Below, piece by piece: positions 11,255 through 19,033 of a DNA stretch of 42,138 bases. The DNA is from Selenomonas sp. (GTDB lineage: Bacteria > Bacillota > Negativicutes > Selenomonadales > Selenomonadaceae). The stretch's first letter is position 1. Every line of letters begins with the position of its first letter. The notes under the pieces were generated by a model. That model saw nothing but the letters and a program-made list of their open reading frames with translations, made no database searches and was not told the DNA's origin. Made by a program: the position numbers and the translations under genes. The stretch covers positions 1 through 42,138 of the forward strand of contig NZ_JALFCU010000077.1 in the NCBI RefSeq assembly GCF_022771645.1, in the 5' to 3' direction.

Positions 11255-11577
11255 GCCATCGAAGCAAAAATGTAAATCACACATCTACGAACAGGAAAGA
11301 GTAGCGCGAAGAGCTGCTGCCAAGCGAGTCCGTGACCGGGTGACCGGAGGTGCGAGGACGGACGAGCAGCGTCGCGGGAATGGTCCTGGGAGAGTCCACT
11401 GAATACCGGCGTTCGCCGGCGAGTAGGCTGGAACGGTTGCCTCCGTTATCGGGCTAGGGTATCGGAATCGTGTTCCCGTACCTGAAGAGAGGCGCATGAG
11501 ATTTTTATGCGCGAACGCCGGGTGGCACAGCGAAGATACGCCCCGACAAGAGGTTTGTCCTCTTGTCGGGGCTTTTT
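11255..11577 (+). promoter_or_regulatory. T-box riboswitch, Trp-specific, upstream of trpFCBA
   Basis: The leader has an AGTA-containing stem I base near 11300, a long stem I, the conserved AGAGTCCACTGAATA closing side near 11391, a CCGTTATCGGGCTAGG segment near 11442, and the T-box sequence GGGTGGCACAGCGA at 11520-11533. The likely specifier is TGG at 11381-11383, a Trp codon. The T-box bulge TGGC would pair with a tRNA ending GCCA, which fits the G discriminator base usual in bacterial tRNA-Trp. Uncharged tRNA-Trp should favour the antiterminator and expression of trpF onward. The T-box ACAGCGA deviates slightly from the common ACCGCGA. Confidence 0.88.
11541..11577 (+). terminator. T-box-controlled terminator of the trp leader
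   Basis: A perfect 13-bp stem, CCCCGACAAGAGG/CCTCTTGTCGGGG, with loop TTTGT and a CTTTTT tail. It is the alternative to the antiterminator formed around the T-box sequence. Confidence 0.92.
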
Positions 11578-11614
11578 GTATGATTGATTGAGACGATGGA
11601 AACGAGGAGATTGC

Positions 11615-12262
11615 ATGAAAGCGAAACTGTGCGGCATGAAGACGCTCGCGGCAGCGCGGGCGGCGGAGGAGGCGGGCGCGACGTTCGTCGGCTTCATCTT
11701 CTGGCCGAAGAGCCGCAGATATATCGCGCCAAGCGATGCCGCAGCCATCGCAAGAGAGCTCCATCGCGTCCAAACGGTCGGCGTCTTCGTCGATGAAGCG
11801 CCAGAGCGCGTCAACGCGATCGCCCGCGAGGTCGGGCTCGATGTCGTCCAGCTGCACGGCCATGAAGACGCGGCATACGCGCGGCAGATCGAGCGCCCGG
11901 TTATCAAGGCATATCGCTACAGCGAGGCGTTCGACGTACGGGCAGCGGCCGCGTTTCCCGCGAAATACATCTTGCTCGACAGCGGCACGGCGAAGCTCCC
12001 CGGCGGCACGGGCAAGCAGTTCGCTTGGCGCGAGGCCGCGCAGGCCGTCGATGCGGTGCCAGAGCTCAAAAGCCGGCTTCTCATCGCGGGCGGCGTGGCC
12101 GAGGACAGCCTTGCAGAAATCGAACACATCTTCCATCCGTTCGGCGTCGACGTCTCGGGCAGCCTCGAAACGGACGGCGAGAAATCCATCACGAAAATCC
12201 AGTCGTTCATGAACGCCGTTGCGGTCGTGAACAAATCGCACATAGAAGGAGCAGCATCATGA
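11615..12262 (+). CDS. trpF: Phosphoribosylanthranilate isomerase
   Basis: This 215-aa TIM barrel catalyses the Amadori rearrangement of phosphoribosylanthranilate to CdRP in tryptophan synthesis. Features are the N-terminal KLCGMK (family KICGI/KFCG with the catalytic Cys), the GADFVGFIFWPKSRRYI-like strand, the VGVFVD and VQLHG strands, and the C-terminal phosphate site GGVAEDS and GVDVSGSLE. ATG at 11615 follows GAGGAGA. It is the first gene after the Trp T-box and overlaps trpC by ATGA. The presence of trpF ahead of trpC is unusual compared with the frequent D-C-F-B-A order. Confidence 0.95.
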   Translation: MKAKLCGMKTLAAARAAEEAGATFVGFIFWPKSRRYIAPSDAAAIARELHRVQTVGVFVDEAPERVNAIAREVGLDVVQLHGHEDAAYARQIERPVIKAYRYSEAFDVRAAAAFPAKYILLDSGTAKLPGGTGKQFAWREAAQAVDAVPELKSRLLIAGGVAEDSLAEIEHIFHPFGVDVSGSLETDGEKSITKIQSFMNAVAVVNKSHIEGAAS

Positions 12263-13053
12263 GAGATATTTTGGCAGAGATCGTGGAGAAGAAGAAGGAC
12301 ATCGTCGCGCAGGCGAAGCGCGACCTGCCGCTCGCAGACGTGAAGCGCAGCTTGAGGCCTGGCACGTTCCGCATGGCAGAGCGCTTCGGCAGCGAGCCGT
12401 GGAGCCTCATCGCCGAGTGCAAGCTGCAGTCACCGGCGAAAGGCCGCCTGACGCGCGCGCATTCCGTCGTTGAGCTCGCGCACATCTACGAGGCGAACGG
12501 CGCGAGCATGCTGTCCGTGCACACGGATCCGCATTTTCTCGGCTGCAATGAGGATTTCCAGGAAGTCCGCGCCGAGGTCGAGCTGCCGCTCCTGCGCAAG
12601 GATTTCGTCATCGACGAATACCAGATCTACGAAGCGCGGATGCTCGGCGCGGATGCGATCCTGCTCATCGCGCGCATCCTGACGCCGGAGCAGCTGAAAA
12701 AATATTTGTACCTGACGTGGAGCCTCGGCATGGACGCGCTCGTCGAGGTGCATGACCGCCGCGACATGGAGGCCGCGCTCGCGACGCCGGCGGAGTTCAT
12801 CGGCATCAACAACCGCAACCTCGTGAGCTTCACGACGCACATCCAGCAGACGCTCGACATCCTGCCGTACGCCGACCGCAGCCGCACGCTCATCAGCGAG
12901 AGCGGCGTCTTCACGGCGGAGGACGCGCAGACGCTCTGCGACGCGGGCTGCGACGGCATCCTCGTCGGCGAAGGCCTCGTGCGGGCGGCAGACGCCGCGG
13001 CGCAGACGCGGCTGTTCGCCGGCATCGGCAAGCAGGCGCAGGCCACGGCTTGA
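12259..13053 (+). CDS. trpC: Indole-3-glycerol phosphate synthase
   Basis: This 264-aa TIM barrel closes the indole ring from CdRP. The family lysine strand reads AECKLQSPAKG (usual EIKRASPSKG). LLRKDFVID, DAILLIARIL, VEVHD, IGINNRNL and ISESGVF follow, ending in GILVGEGLVRA. The ATG at 12259 overlaps the trpF stop and has GAAGGA 8 bases upstream, so translation is probably coupled. It is stand-alone and not fused to trpF. Confidence 0.95.
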   Translation: MRDILAEIVEKKKDIVAQAKRDLPLADVKRSLRPGTFRMAERFGSEPWSLIAECKLQSPAKGRLTRAHSVVELAHIYEANGASMLSVHTDPHFLGCNEDFQEVRAEVELPLLRKDFVIDEYQIYEARMLGADAILLIARILTPEQLKKYLYLTWSLGMDALVEVHDRRDMEAALATPAEFIGINNRNLVSFTTHIQQTLDILPYADRSRTLISESGVFTAEDAQTLCDAGCDGILVGEGLVRAADAAAQTRLFAGIGKQAQATA

Positions 13054-13095
13054 CAAGACGTTTTCATTTCATCAAAGATAAAGGAGTCATCATTT

Positions 13096-14283
13096 ATGAA
13101 TACCAAAGGTCGTTTCGGAAAATTCGGCGGGCAGTACGTGCCAGAAATCGTCATGCCGGCGCTCAACGAGCTCGAAGAAAATTACGCGAAGTACAAGGAC
13201 GATCCCGATTTCCAGAACGAGTTCCGCACGTACCTGCGCGAATACGCCGGCCGCCCGACGAACCTCTACTACGCGAAAAAACTCACGGAACACTACGGCC
13301 GGGCGCGCATCTTCCTGAAGCGCGAAGACCTGCTGCATACGGGCGCGCACAAGATCAACAACGCGCTCGGTCAGGCGCTGCTCGCGAAGCGCATGGGCAA
13401 GAAGCGCATCGTCGCCGAGACGGGCGCGGGCCAGCACGGCGTCGCGTCGGCGACGGTCGCAGCGCTGTTCGGCATGGAGTGCCACGTCTTCATGGGCGCC
13501 GTCGACGTCGAACGCCAGAAGCTCAACGTCTTCCGCATGAAGCTCCTCGGCGCGAAGGTCATTCCCGTCTCGTCTGGCACGGGCACGCTGAAAGACGCGA
13601 CGAGCGAGGCCATCCGCTACTGGGCGACGAACATCACGGACACGCATTACATCATCGGTTCGGCCGTCGGCCCGCATCCATATCCGACGATCGTGCGCGA
13701 TTTCCAGAAAGTCATCAGCGAAGAGATCCGCGCGCAGTCGAAAGAGAAAATCGGCAAGCTGCCAGATTACGTCGTCGCCTGCGTCGGCGGCGGCAGCAAT
13801 GCCATCGGCACGTTCTATGATTTCCGCAATGACAAGGACATCGTGAAGATCGGCGTCGAGGCTGGCGGCCGCGGCGAAGCGCCGGGCGACAACGCGAAGA
13901 CGCTCTCGGGCACGGGGGAGCCGGGCATTCTGCACGGCGCATACAGCTATCTCTTGCAAGACCAGGACGGGCAGGTCGTCGAGGCCTACAGCATTTCGGC
14001 CGGCCTCGATTACCCAGGCGTCGGCCCGGAACATTCGTTCTTCCGCGATACGGGCATCGCGAAGTACGTGTCCGTGACGGATCAGCAGGCGCTCGATGCA
14101 TTCCAGCGCCTCTCGGAGATCGAGGGCATCATCCCCGCGATGGAAAGCTCGCATGCGCTCGCCTACCTCGAAACGCTCATGCCGCAGACCACAAAAGACC
14201 AGAACGTCGTTGTCTGCCTCTCGGGCCGCGGCGACAAGGACGTGGCGATGGTCGCGAAAGCGCTCGGCCAGAACATCGAATAA
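13096..14283 (+). CDS. trpB: Tryptophan synthase beta chain
   Basis: This 395-aa PLP enzyme condenses indole with serine. The PLP lysine is Lys86 in HTGAHKINNA (E. coli Lys87). ETGAGQHG binds the substrate carboxylate and GGGSNAIG binds the PLP phosphate. This is the TrpB1 class that works with TrpA. The ATG follows AAGGAG with a 9-base gap, 42 bases after trpC. Confidence 0.97.
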   Translation: MNTKGRFGKFGGQYVPEIVMPALNELEENYAKYKDDPDFQNEFRTYLREYAGRPTNLYYAKKLTEHYGRARIFLKREDLLHTGAHKINNALGQALLAKRMGKKRIVAETGAGQHGVASATVAALFGMECHVFMGAVDVERQKLNVFRMKLLGAKVIPVSSGTGTLKDATSEAIRYWATNITDTHYIIGSAVGPHPYPTIVRDFQKVISEEIRAQSKEKIGKLPDYVVACVGGGSNAIGTFYDFRNDKDIVKIGVEAGGRGEAPGDNAKTLSGTGEPGILHGAYSYLLQDQDGQVVEAYSISAGLDYPGVGPEHSFFRDTGIAKYVSVTDQQALDAFQRLSEIEGIIPAMESSHALAYLETLMPQTTKDQNVVVCLSGRGDKDVAMVAKALGQNIE

Positions 14284-14301
14284 ATCGGAGGAATCGAATC
14301 T

Positions 14302-15096
14302 ATGACACGCTTGGAACAAAAAATGGCCGCGCTCTCTGCAGCGGGCCGCAAGGGCATCTTCATCTATATCACGGCGGGTGCGCCGGACATCGAGACATCG
14401 AAGTGCGCGATTCTCGCGGCAGAAAAAGCCGGCGCCGACGTCATCGAGCTCGGCCTGCCGTTCTCCGATCCGATGGCCGATGGCCCCGTCATCCAGACGG
14501 CGTCCGTCTGCGCGTTGAAGAACGGCATGACGACAAAAAAGGAGCTCGCGATCATGCGCGAGCTCCGCAAGGAAACGGACATTCCCATCATCGGCATGGG
14601 CTACATCAATGCGATGCACCATTACGGCTTCGAACAGTTCGTCACAGATTTCCAAGCCGCCGGCATGGACGGCATCATCGTGCCGGACGTGCCGCATGAG
14701 GAATCGGGCGAGATGCGCAAAATCTGCGCGGCGCACGACTTCCACCTCGCCGAATTCATCACGCCGGGCACGACGCCCGCGCGCATGAAGGAAACGTGCA
14801 CGGGCGCGACGGGCTTCATTTATTGCGTCTCGAACAACGGTGTCACTGGCGTAAAGAAGATCGACTACACGACCATCGGCGAGGTCTGCCAAAACGCCCG
14901 CACGTTCACAGACACGCCGCTCGCCGTCGGCTTCGGCATCGGCTCGCCGGAAGCCGCCGTCGAAGCGGCCGAATACGCCGACGCCGTCATCGTCGGCAGC
15001 GCCGTCGTCGGCCGCCTGCTGAAAGGCCAGTTCGATGAAGCGATGACCTTCATCCACAGCTTGCGCACGGCGCTGGATGAGAAATATAAGAAGTAA
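14302..15096 (+). CDS. trpA: Tryptophan synthase alpha chain
   Basis: This 264-aa TIM barrel releases indole from indole-3-glycerol phosphate and passes it to TrpB. The catalytic residues Glu49 (ELGLPFSDP) and Asp60 (MADGP) fall at exactly the E. coli positions. VPHEESGEM, TGFIYCVSNNGVTG and the phosphate loop GFGIGSPE follow. It lies 18 bases after trpB with GGAGG upstream and is the last gene of the T-box operon. Confidence 0.97.
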   Translation: MTRLEQKMAALSAAGRKGIFIYITAGAPDIETSKCAILAAEKAGADVIELGLPFSDPMADGPVIQTASVCALKNGMTTKKELAIMRELRKETDIPIIGMGYINAMHHYGFEQFVTDFQAAGMDGIIVPDVPHEESGEMRKICAAHDFHLAEFITPGTTPARMKETCTGATGFIYCVSNNGVTGVKKIDYTTIGEVCQNARTFTDTPLAVGFGIGSPEAAVEAAEYADAVIVGSAVVGRLLKGQFDEAMTFIHSLRTALDEKYKK

Positions 15097-15144
15097 CAAC
15101 ATTTGAAGTCGTTTGTTCTGTTGCGAGCGTAGCAATTTCGAAAG

Positions 15145-15206
15145 CCTCTCCCCAAGGGAGAGGACAGGCGCGGAGCGAAGCGCAGCGCCAGGAGCGGGTC
15201 GCCTGT
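15145..15206. repeat. Double hairpin, REP-like intergenic repeat
   Basis: CCTCTCCC/GGGAGAGG with loop CAA is followed directly by ACAGGCG...CGCCTGT enclosing CGGAGCGAAGCGCAGCGCC. It lies between convergent trpA and the glycosylase gene and lacks a T run, so a simple terminator is doubtful. Sequences of this style (CTCTCCC-AA-GGGAGAG with an AGCGAAGCG loop) recur in gut Firmicutes genomes, to my knowledge. Confidence 0.55.
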
Positions 15207-15211
15207 ACGAC

Positions 15212-15757
15212 TTATGGATTCGTAGGACATTTGATGTCGCCGGTGCGCGCACGTATGGAAAGCAGTTCCTTCTTCCAAGCGTCAACCAGATCACCCAGCC
15301 GCCATCTCGCATTTGCCGGACTCGTTGACGGCATCTGCCGGATCGTCAAGTCCTCTCGCGCAAGCAACGCTTTGTTATACCTCTTGAAGCACTGAAACGA
15401 CTTCCCGCCATTGCAAAGAATCATTGTAATCCGCGGCCACTGTGCGAGGAACGCCGCAAAATCATTGCCGCGCTCGTCATGAATCGCCGAATCAAGACTT
15501 CCTTCGCGCCGGCACGACGCGATTGCATCCCACAGCGCGATATGGTGATCGAGCAGCATCCGTAGCCGCTTGGCATACTCCGCCGGCGGCACGTCGCCGC
15601 CCGTGAGGATCTTTGTCATCATGGGCCAGAAGCGGTTTTGCGGATGTGCGTAGTATTGGCTTTCCGCGAGCGACTTCACGCTCGGCATCGAGCCGAGCAC
15701 GAGCACGCGGCAGCTTTCATTGACGCTCGGCGGGAAGCCGATGCACAGATCGTTCAT
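15212..15757 (-). CDS. Uracil/hypoxanthine-DNA glycosylase superfamily protein
   Basis: This 181-aa protein resembles the family 6 uracil-DNA glycosylase superfamily (hypoxanthine-DNA glycosylase, HDG), which removes deaminated bases. It has VLVLGSMPSVKS near the N-terminus, HPQNRFWPMM as the conserved active-site region, LWDAIASCRREGSLDSAI, then ILCNGGKSFQCF and QMPSTSPANARW at the C-terminus (the usual LPSTSPA box). The ATG at 15757 is preferred with GGGAG upstream; an ATG 9 bases earlier is possible. It sits leftward in the middle of the trp genes, between trpA and trpE, and shares a 54-bp divergent gap with trpE. Confidence 0.85.
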   Translation of the reverse strand: MNDLCIGFPPSVNESCRVLVLGSMPSVKSLAESQYYAHPQNRFWPMMTKILTGGDVPPAEYAKRLRMLLDHHIALWDAIASCRREGSLDSAIHDERGNDFAAFLAQWPRITMILCNGGKSFQCFKRYNKALLAREDLTIRQMPSTSPANARWRLGDLVDAWKKELLSIRARTGDIKCPTNP

Positions 15758-15811
15758 TTTCACCATCTCCCGATTTGTTTCATCGTACCATAAAAAGGAG
15801 TTGAGCTCCAC

Positions 15812-17317
15812 ATGGATTTGAAACCCTCGCTCGCGGATTTCCAGAAACTCGCCGTCGAGCGCAACCTCATCGCCGTCTCGACGGAGATCAACATGGACCT
15901 CGACACGCCGGTGTCGCTCTATTACAAGCTCGTCGGCGAGGAAAAAGGCTTTATGCTGGAATCCGTCGACACGACGCATCAGCAGTTCGGCCGCTTTTCC
16001 TTCATCGGCACGGAGCCGCTGTCGCGCATCCAGGTCTTCCGCGACAAGCTCATGATCAAGGAAAACGACCTGATGAAAAGCATCGATGGCAATCCCGTCG
16101 ACACCATCAAAGCGTATATGAAAAAGTTCCGCCCCGCGCTCGAGGACGCGAACTTGCCGCTCGCCAATGGCGGCATCATCGGCTATCTGAACTACGAGAT
16201 CGTTGCGACGTTCGACCGCGTGCGCGGCATGGATGTCGGGGCGGAGGAACTGCTCGGCGAGTTCATGCTCTGCCGCATCCTTGTCGTCATCGACGCGCTG
16301 AAAAATCGCGCGCGCCTCATCTACCTCGCCGACCTGCGCGACCGCGAGGCGAGCCCCGAGGAAATCTACGCGGAGATCGAGAAGAAAATCGCGCAGCTGA
16401 AGAAAAAACTCGCCGCGCCGTTCGTCCCTGAGGGCGACGAAACGCCAAAGCGCCGTGAAAAGCTCGACTTCCTCGAAAAATTCGGCAAAGCGCCGGCGGA
16501 TTTCATCGCGGCCATCAAGAAAGCAAAAGAGCACATCTTCGCCGGCGACATCTTCCAGGTCGTGCCGTCGCGCCAGTTCCGCGCGCACATCACGAAGCCG
16601 TGCTTCTATTTCTACCGCCGCCTGCGCCAGGTCAATCCGTCACCGTATATGTTCTACATGAATTTCGGCAGCGTGAAGCTCGTCGGCGCATCGCCCGAGA
16701 TGCTCGTGAAAGTCGCGGGGCGGACGCTCTACACGTACCCGATCGCCGGCACGCGCCGCCGCGGCACGACGGCCGAGGAGGATGCAGCGCTCGAGGCCGA
16801 CCTCAAGCAGGACGTGAAGGAATGCGCCGAGCACTCGATGCTCGTCGATCTCGCGCGCAACGACATCGGCCGCATCAGCGACGCGGGCACCGTGCGCGTG
16901 ACGAAACTGCGCCAAGTAGAATTTTTCAGCCACGTCATGCACATGGTCTCCGAGGTGACGGGCCGCCTGAAAGCCGGTTACACGCCGATGGACGTACTGA
17001 AAGCGACATTCCCGGCCGGCACGGTCAGCGGCGCGCCGAAGCTCCGTGCCATGGAGATCATCCACGACCTCGAGCCAGTCAAACGCGGCACATACTCCGG
17101 CACGGTCGGCTACATGGATTTCGCCGGTAACATGGATATGTGCATCACGCTGCGCACGATGCGCATCGAGCACGACGACACGGCCGTCATCCAGTCAGGC
17201 GCCGGCATCGTCGCCGACTCCATACCCGAGCGCGAGTATCAGGAAATCTTGCAGAAGTCGAAAGCGCTGTTCGAAGTCGTCGAGGAGGTGGAAAACGATG
17301 CTGTTGATCTTAGATAA
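15812..17317 (+). CDS. trpE: Anthranilate synthase component I
   Basis: This 501-aa chorismate-binding enzyme makes anthranilate with TrpG. The N-terminal FMLESVDTTHQ with GRFSFIG is the LLES-type tryptophan feedback site, which favours TrpE over PabB. The C-terminal catalytic half shows FQVVPSRQFRA, NPSPYMFYMNFG, YPIAGTRRRG, LVDLARNDIGR, PAGTVSGAPK and GAGIVADS. Its SD GGAG at 15797-15800 could pair with CTCC at 15806-15809 in a tiny hairpin just before the ATG. No T-box precedes it, so control apart from trpFCBA is likely. trpG overlaps its end by 20 bases. Confidence 0.95.
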   Translation: MDLKPSLADFQKLAVERNLIAVSTEINMDLDTPVSLYYKLVGEEKGFMLESVDTTHQQFGRFSFIGTEPLSRIQVFRDKLMIKENDLMKSIDGNPVDTIKAYMKKFRPALEDANLPLANGGIIGYLNYEIVATFDRVRGMDVGAEELLGEFMLCRILVVIDALKNRARLIYLADLRDREASPEEIYAEIEKKIAQLKKKLAAPFVPEGDETPKRREKLDFLEKFGKAPADFIAAIKKAKEHIFAGDIFQVVPSRQFRAHITKPCFYFYRRLRQVNPSPYMFYMNFGSVKLVGASPEMLVKVAGRTLYTYPIAGTRRRGTTAEEDAALEADLKQDVKECAEHSMLVDLARNDIGRISDAGTVRVTKLRQVEFFSHVMHMVSEVTGRLKAGYTPMDVLKATFPAGTVSGAPKLRAMEIIHDLEPVKRGTYSGTVGYMDFAGNMDMCITLRTMRIEHDDTAVIQSGAGIVADSIPEREYQEILQKSKALFEVVEEVENDAVDLR

Positions 17318-17864
17318 CTACGATTCGTTCACGTACAACGTCTTCCAGCTGCTCAGCGAGCTCGGCGCGGACGTCGAGGTCATCCGAAACGACAAGACGA
17401 GTGTCAATGAAATTCGGAAGAAACAGTATCAGGCCATCGTCCTCTCGCCCGGCCCCGGCATCCCGAGCGACGCGGGCATCACGGAAGACGTCATCCGCGA
17501 GCTCGGCGGAGAGGTTCCCATCCTCGGCATCTGCCTCGGCCATCAGGCCGTCGGCGAAGTGTTCGGCGGCAAGGTCGTCCGTGCCGGCGAGATCGTCCAC
17601 GGCAAGACATCGCCGCTCCGCCACAACGGCAAAGGTCTCTACGAAGGCATCGCCCAAGACGTCCCCATCGGCCGCTACCACTCGCTCATCATCGACCGCA
17701 AGACGCTGCCGGACTCTCTCGAAGTCACAAGCGACCTCGCTGACGGTACGATCATGGGCGTGCGGCACAAGGAAAAAGACATCGAAGGCATCCAGTTCCA
17801 CCCCGAATCCATCCTCACGCCGGACGGGAAGCGGATGATGGAGAATTTCCTCAAACACTTGTGA
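17298..17864 (+). CDS. trpG: Anthranilate synthase component II (glutamine amidotransferase)
   Basis: This 188-aa class I glutamine amidotransferase supplies ammonia to TrpE, and possibly to PabB. LILDNYDSFTYN is at the N-terminus, LSPGPGIPSDAG binds glutamine, GICLGHQ carries the nucleophile Cys, and GIQFHPES supplies the catalytic His and Glu. The ATG at 17298 lies within trpE and is preceded by GAGGAGGTG, indicating coupled translation. No trpD follows. Confidence 0.95.
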   Translation: MLLILDNYDSFTYNVFQLLSELGADVEVIRNDKTSVNEIRKKQYQAIVLSPGPGIPSDAGITEDVIRELGGEVPILGICLGHQAVGEVFGGKVVRAGEIVHGKTSPLRHNGKGLYEGIAQDVPIGRYHSLIIDRKTLPDSLEVTSDLADGTIMGVRHKEKDIEGIQFHPESILTPDGKRMMENFLKHL

Positions 17865-18010
17865 AATCAAAACGGAATCCGTTGTCGTTCCTCGTGCCGT
17901 GCCAGCGTGTCCTCCGCGCAGATGGAGGGCTCGGCGAGGGCTCGGACAGCGAGCTGCGCGGAATCTTGCTTGACTTGGAACAGGAATATGCGGGATGGGA
18001 GGAATGAACG

Positions 18011-18220
18011 ATGAAGAGCATCCTCATCAAGGATACGACCCGCGAAGAGCGGGCGGAGATCGTGCGGCGGTCGATCACGTGCGGCAGCGGTTGCGAGAAC
18101 TGTGACGGTTGCGCGCTCGGCGCGGGCGATGTCATGGAGATGTACCAGCCGTATATCGACGGCGAAAAGGAAATCCGCGAGTGCAATCAGGCGTACAACG
18201 CGCGATATCGGATTCATTGA
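18011..18220 (+). CDS. Small Cys-rich protein, unknown function
   Basis: 69 aa. The N-terminal MKSILIKDTTREERAEIV is followed by a cysteine cluster, Cys24-x3-Cys28-x2-Cys31-x2-Cys34, and another Cys near residue 58 (IRECNQ). The spacing could hold a metal or Fe-S site, but nothing visible assigns a role. I believe similar small proteins occur in other anaerobic Firmicutes, always unnamed. The ATG at 18011 follows GGGAGGA by 7 bases; an overlapping ATG at 18004 is in another frame. The 146 bases before it show no clear promoter. Confidence 0.75.
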   Translation: MKSILIKDTTREERAEIVRRSITCGSGCENCDGCALGAGDVMEMYQPYIDGEKEIRECNQAYNARYRIH

Positions 18221-18294
18221 TTCGTGGAAGAACTGAATTTGCCCAAAATGAAACGTGGAACAAGCCGCGAGAGCGGATGGGATGCCACGCAAAC

Positions 18295-18325
18295 AAAGCG
18301 CTCAGAGCAGTCTGGGCGCTTTTGC
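18295..18325. terminator. Bidirectional terminator
   Basis: AAGCGCTCAGA/TCTGGGCGCTT with loop GCAG and a TTTGCTTT tail. It lies between the small Cys-rich gene and the convergent nitroreductase gene. Confidence 0.75.
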
Positions 18326-18355
18326 TTTGGTGTATAAAATTTTTCAAGCGGCGGA

Positions 18356-18883
18356 TCAGAACGTTTCTTCGTGCACCTTGTCCCACATGATTTTTTCTTC
18401 GCTGTGCGGACGCATGGCTTTGCCGATGTGGCCGAGGGAGAGGACGGCTTGCAGTTTGTACGACGCAGGGAAGCCGAGCAGGCTGCGGACGTAATCTTCC
18501 GTCGTGCCGCCGTCTTCCGCTTCACGGCCGCGTCCCTGGATGTAGCAGCTGCCGAGGCCGAGGCTGCTCGCTTCGAGGTGCATGTAGGCCGTCGCGATCG
18601 TGCAGTCTTCGACGAGCGTGTCCGTATCGGCCGGGTCGCCGACGACGACGATGGCGCATGCGGCTTTCGCGAGCATGCGCGCGACGCCGATGCGGCACTT
18701 CGAGAGTTTTTCGAGCATCGCGCGGTCTTTCACGACGATGAACTGCCATGGATACTTCGATTTTCCGGTCGGCGCCATGAGGCCGGCCGCGAGGATCTTT
18801 TTGAGGTCGCCGTCCGCGATCGGCTCGTCCGTGTAGACGCGGACGCTGCGGCGCGTCAGAAATTCTTGATAGATGTCAGACAT
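18356..18883 (-). CDS. Nitroreductase family protein
   Basis: This 175-aa flavin oxidoreductase is of the compact nitroreductase class. FMN-binding features are the N-terminal RRSVRVY, the APTGKSKYPWQFIVV loop, and the C-terminal LGLGSCYIQGR and VLSLGHIG strands. These enzymes reduce nitro or quinone compounds with NAD(P)H; the substrate cannot be told. AAGGAGG lies upstream of the ATG. It is a single gene, divergent from prfC. Confidence 0.9.
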   Translation of the reverse strand: MSDIYQEFLTRRSVRVYTDEPIADGDLKKILAAGLMAPTGKSKYPWQFIVVKDRAMLEKLSKCRIGVARMLAKAACAIVVVGDPADTDTLVEDCTIATAYMHLEASSLGLGSCYIQGRGREAEDGGTTEDYVRSLLGFPASYKLQAVLSLGHIGKAMRPHSEEKIMWDKVHEETF

Positions 18884-18974
18884 GGGGATGTGCCTCCTTC
18901 AGTTGTTCGTTCTTGTTCGTGCGGTTTCTCCCTCCATTATATCGAATCTTGCGGCATCCCGCTACAAATCCGTC

Positions 18975-19003
18975 TAGCCATATGGAAAAAATTTTGCTAT
19001 GAT
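18975..19003 (+). promoter_or_regulatory. Promoter of prfC
   Basis: TAGCCA at 18975-18980 (4/6 match), a 17-bp spacer and TATGAT at 18998-19003, 31 bases before the TTG start. Confidence 0.55.
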
Positions 19004-19033
19004 AAGGAGAGAAATACTCAGGAGGAACGAATC

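Noticed and set aside
13090..15312. 740-aa open frame antisense to trpB-trpA
   Set aside because: It crosses two well-conserved genes in reverse and shows no domain; GC-rich third positions produce it.
15812..17317. PabB (aminodeoxychorismate synthase) instead of TrpE
   Set aside because: The N-terminal LES feedback motif, partner trpG and trp context favour TrpE.
18356..18883. Nitroreductase with an upstream TATAAT (minus, 18941-18936) as a full promoter
   Set aside because: The -10 is perfect but the position 17 bp upstream (TAGCGG) does not look like a -35, so I did not list it.
18371..19033. In-frame 221-codon extension upstream of prfC
   Set aside because: It lies antisense to the nitroreductase gene and the RF3 family starts at the TTG at 19034.
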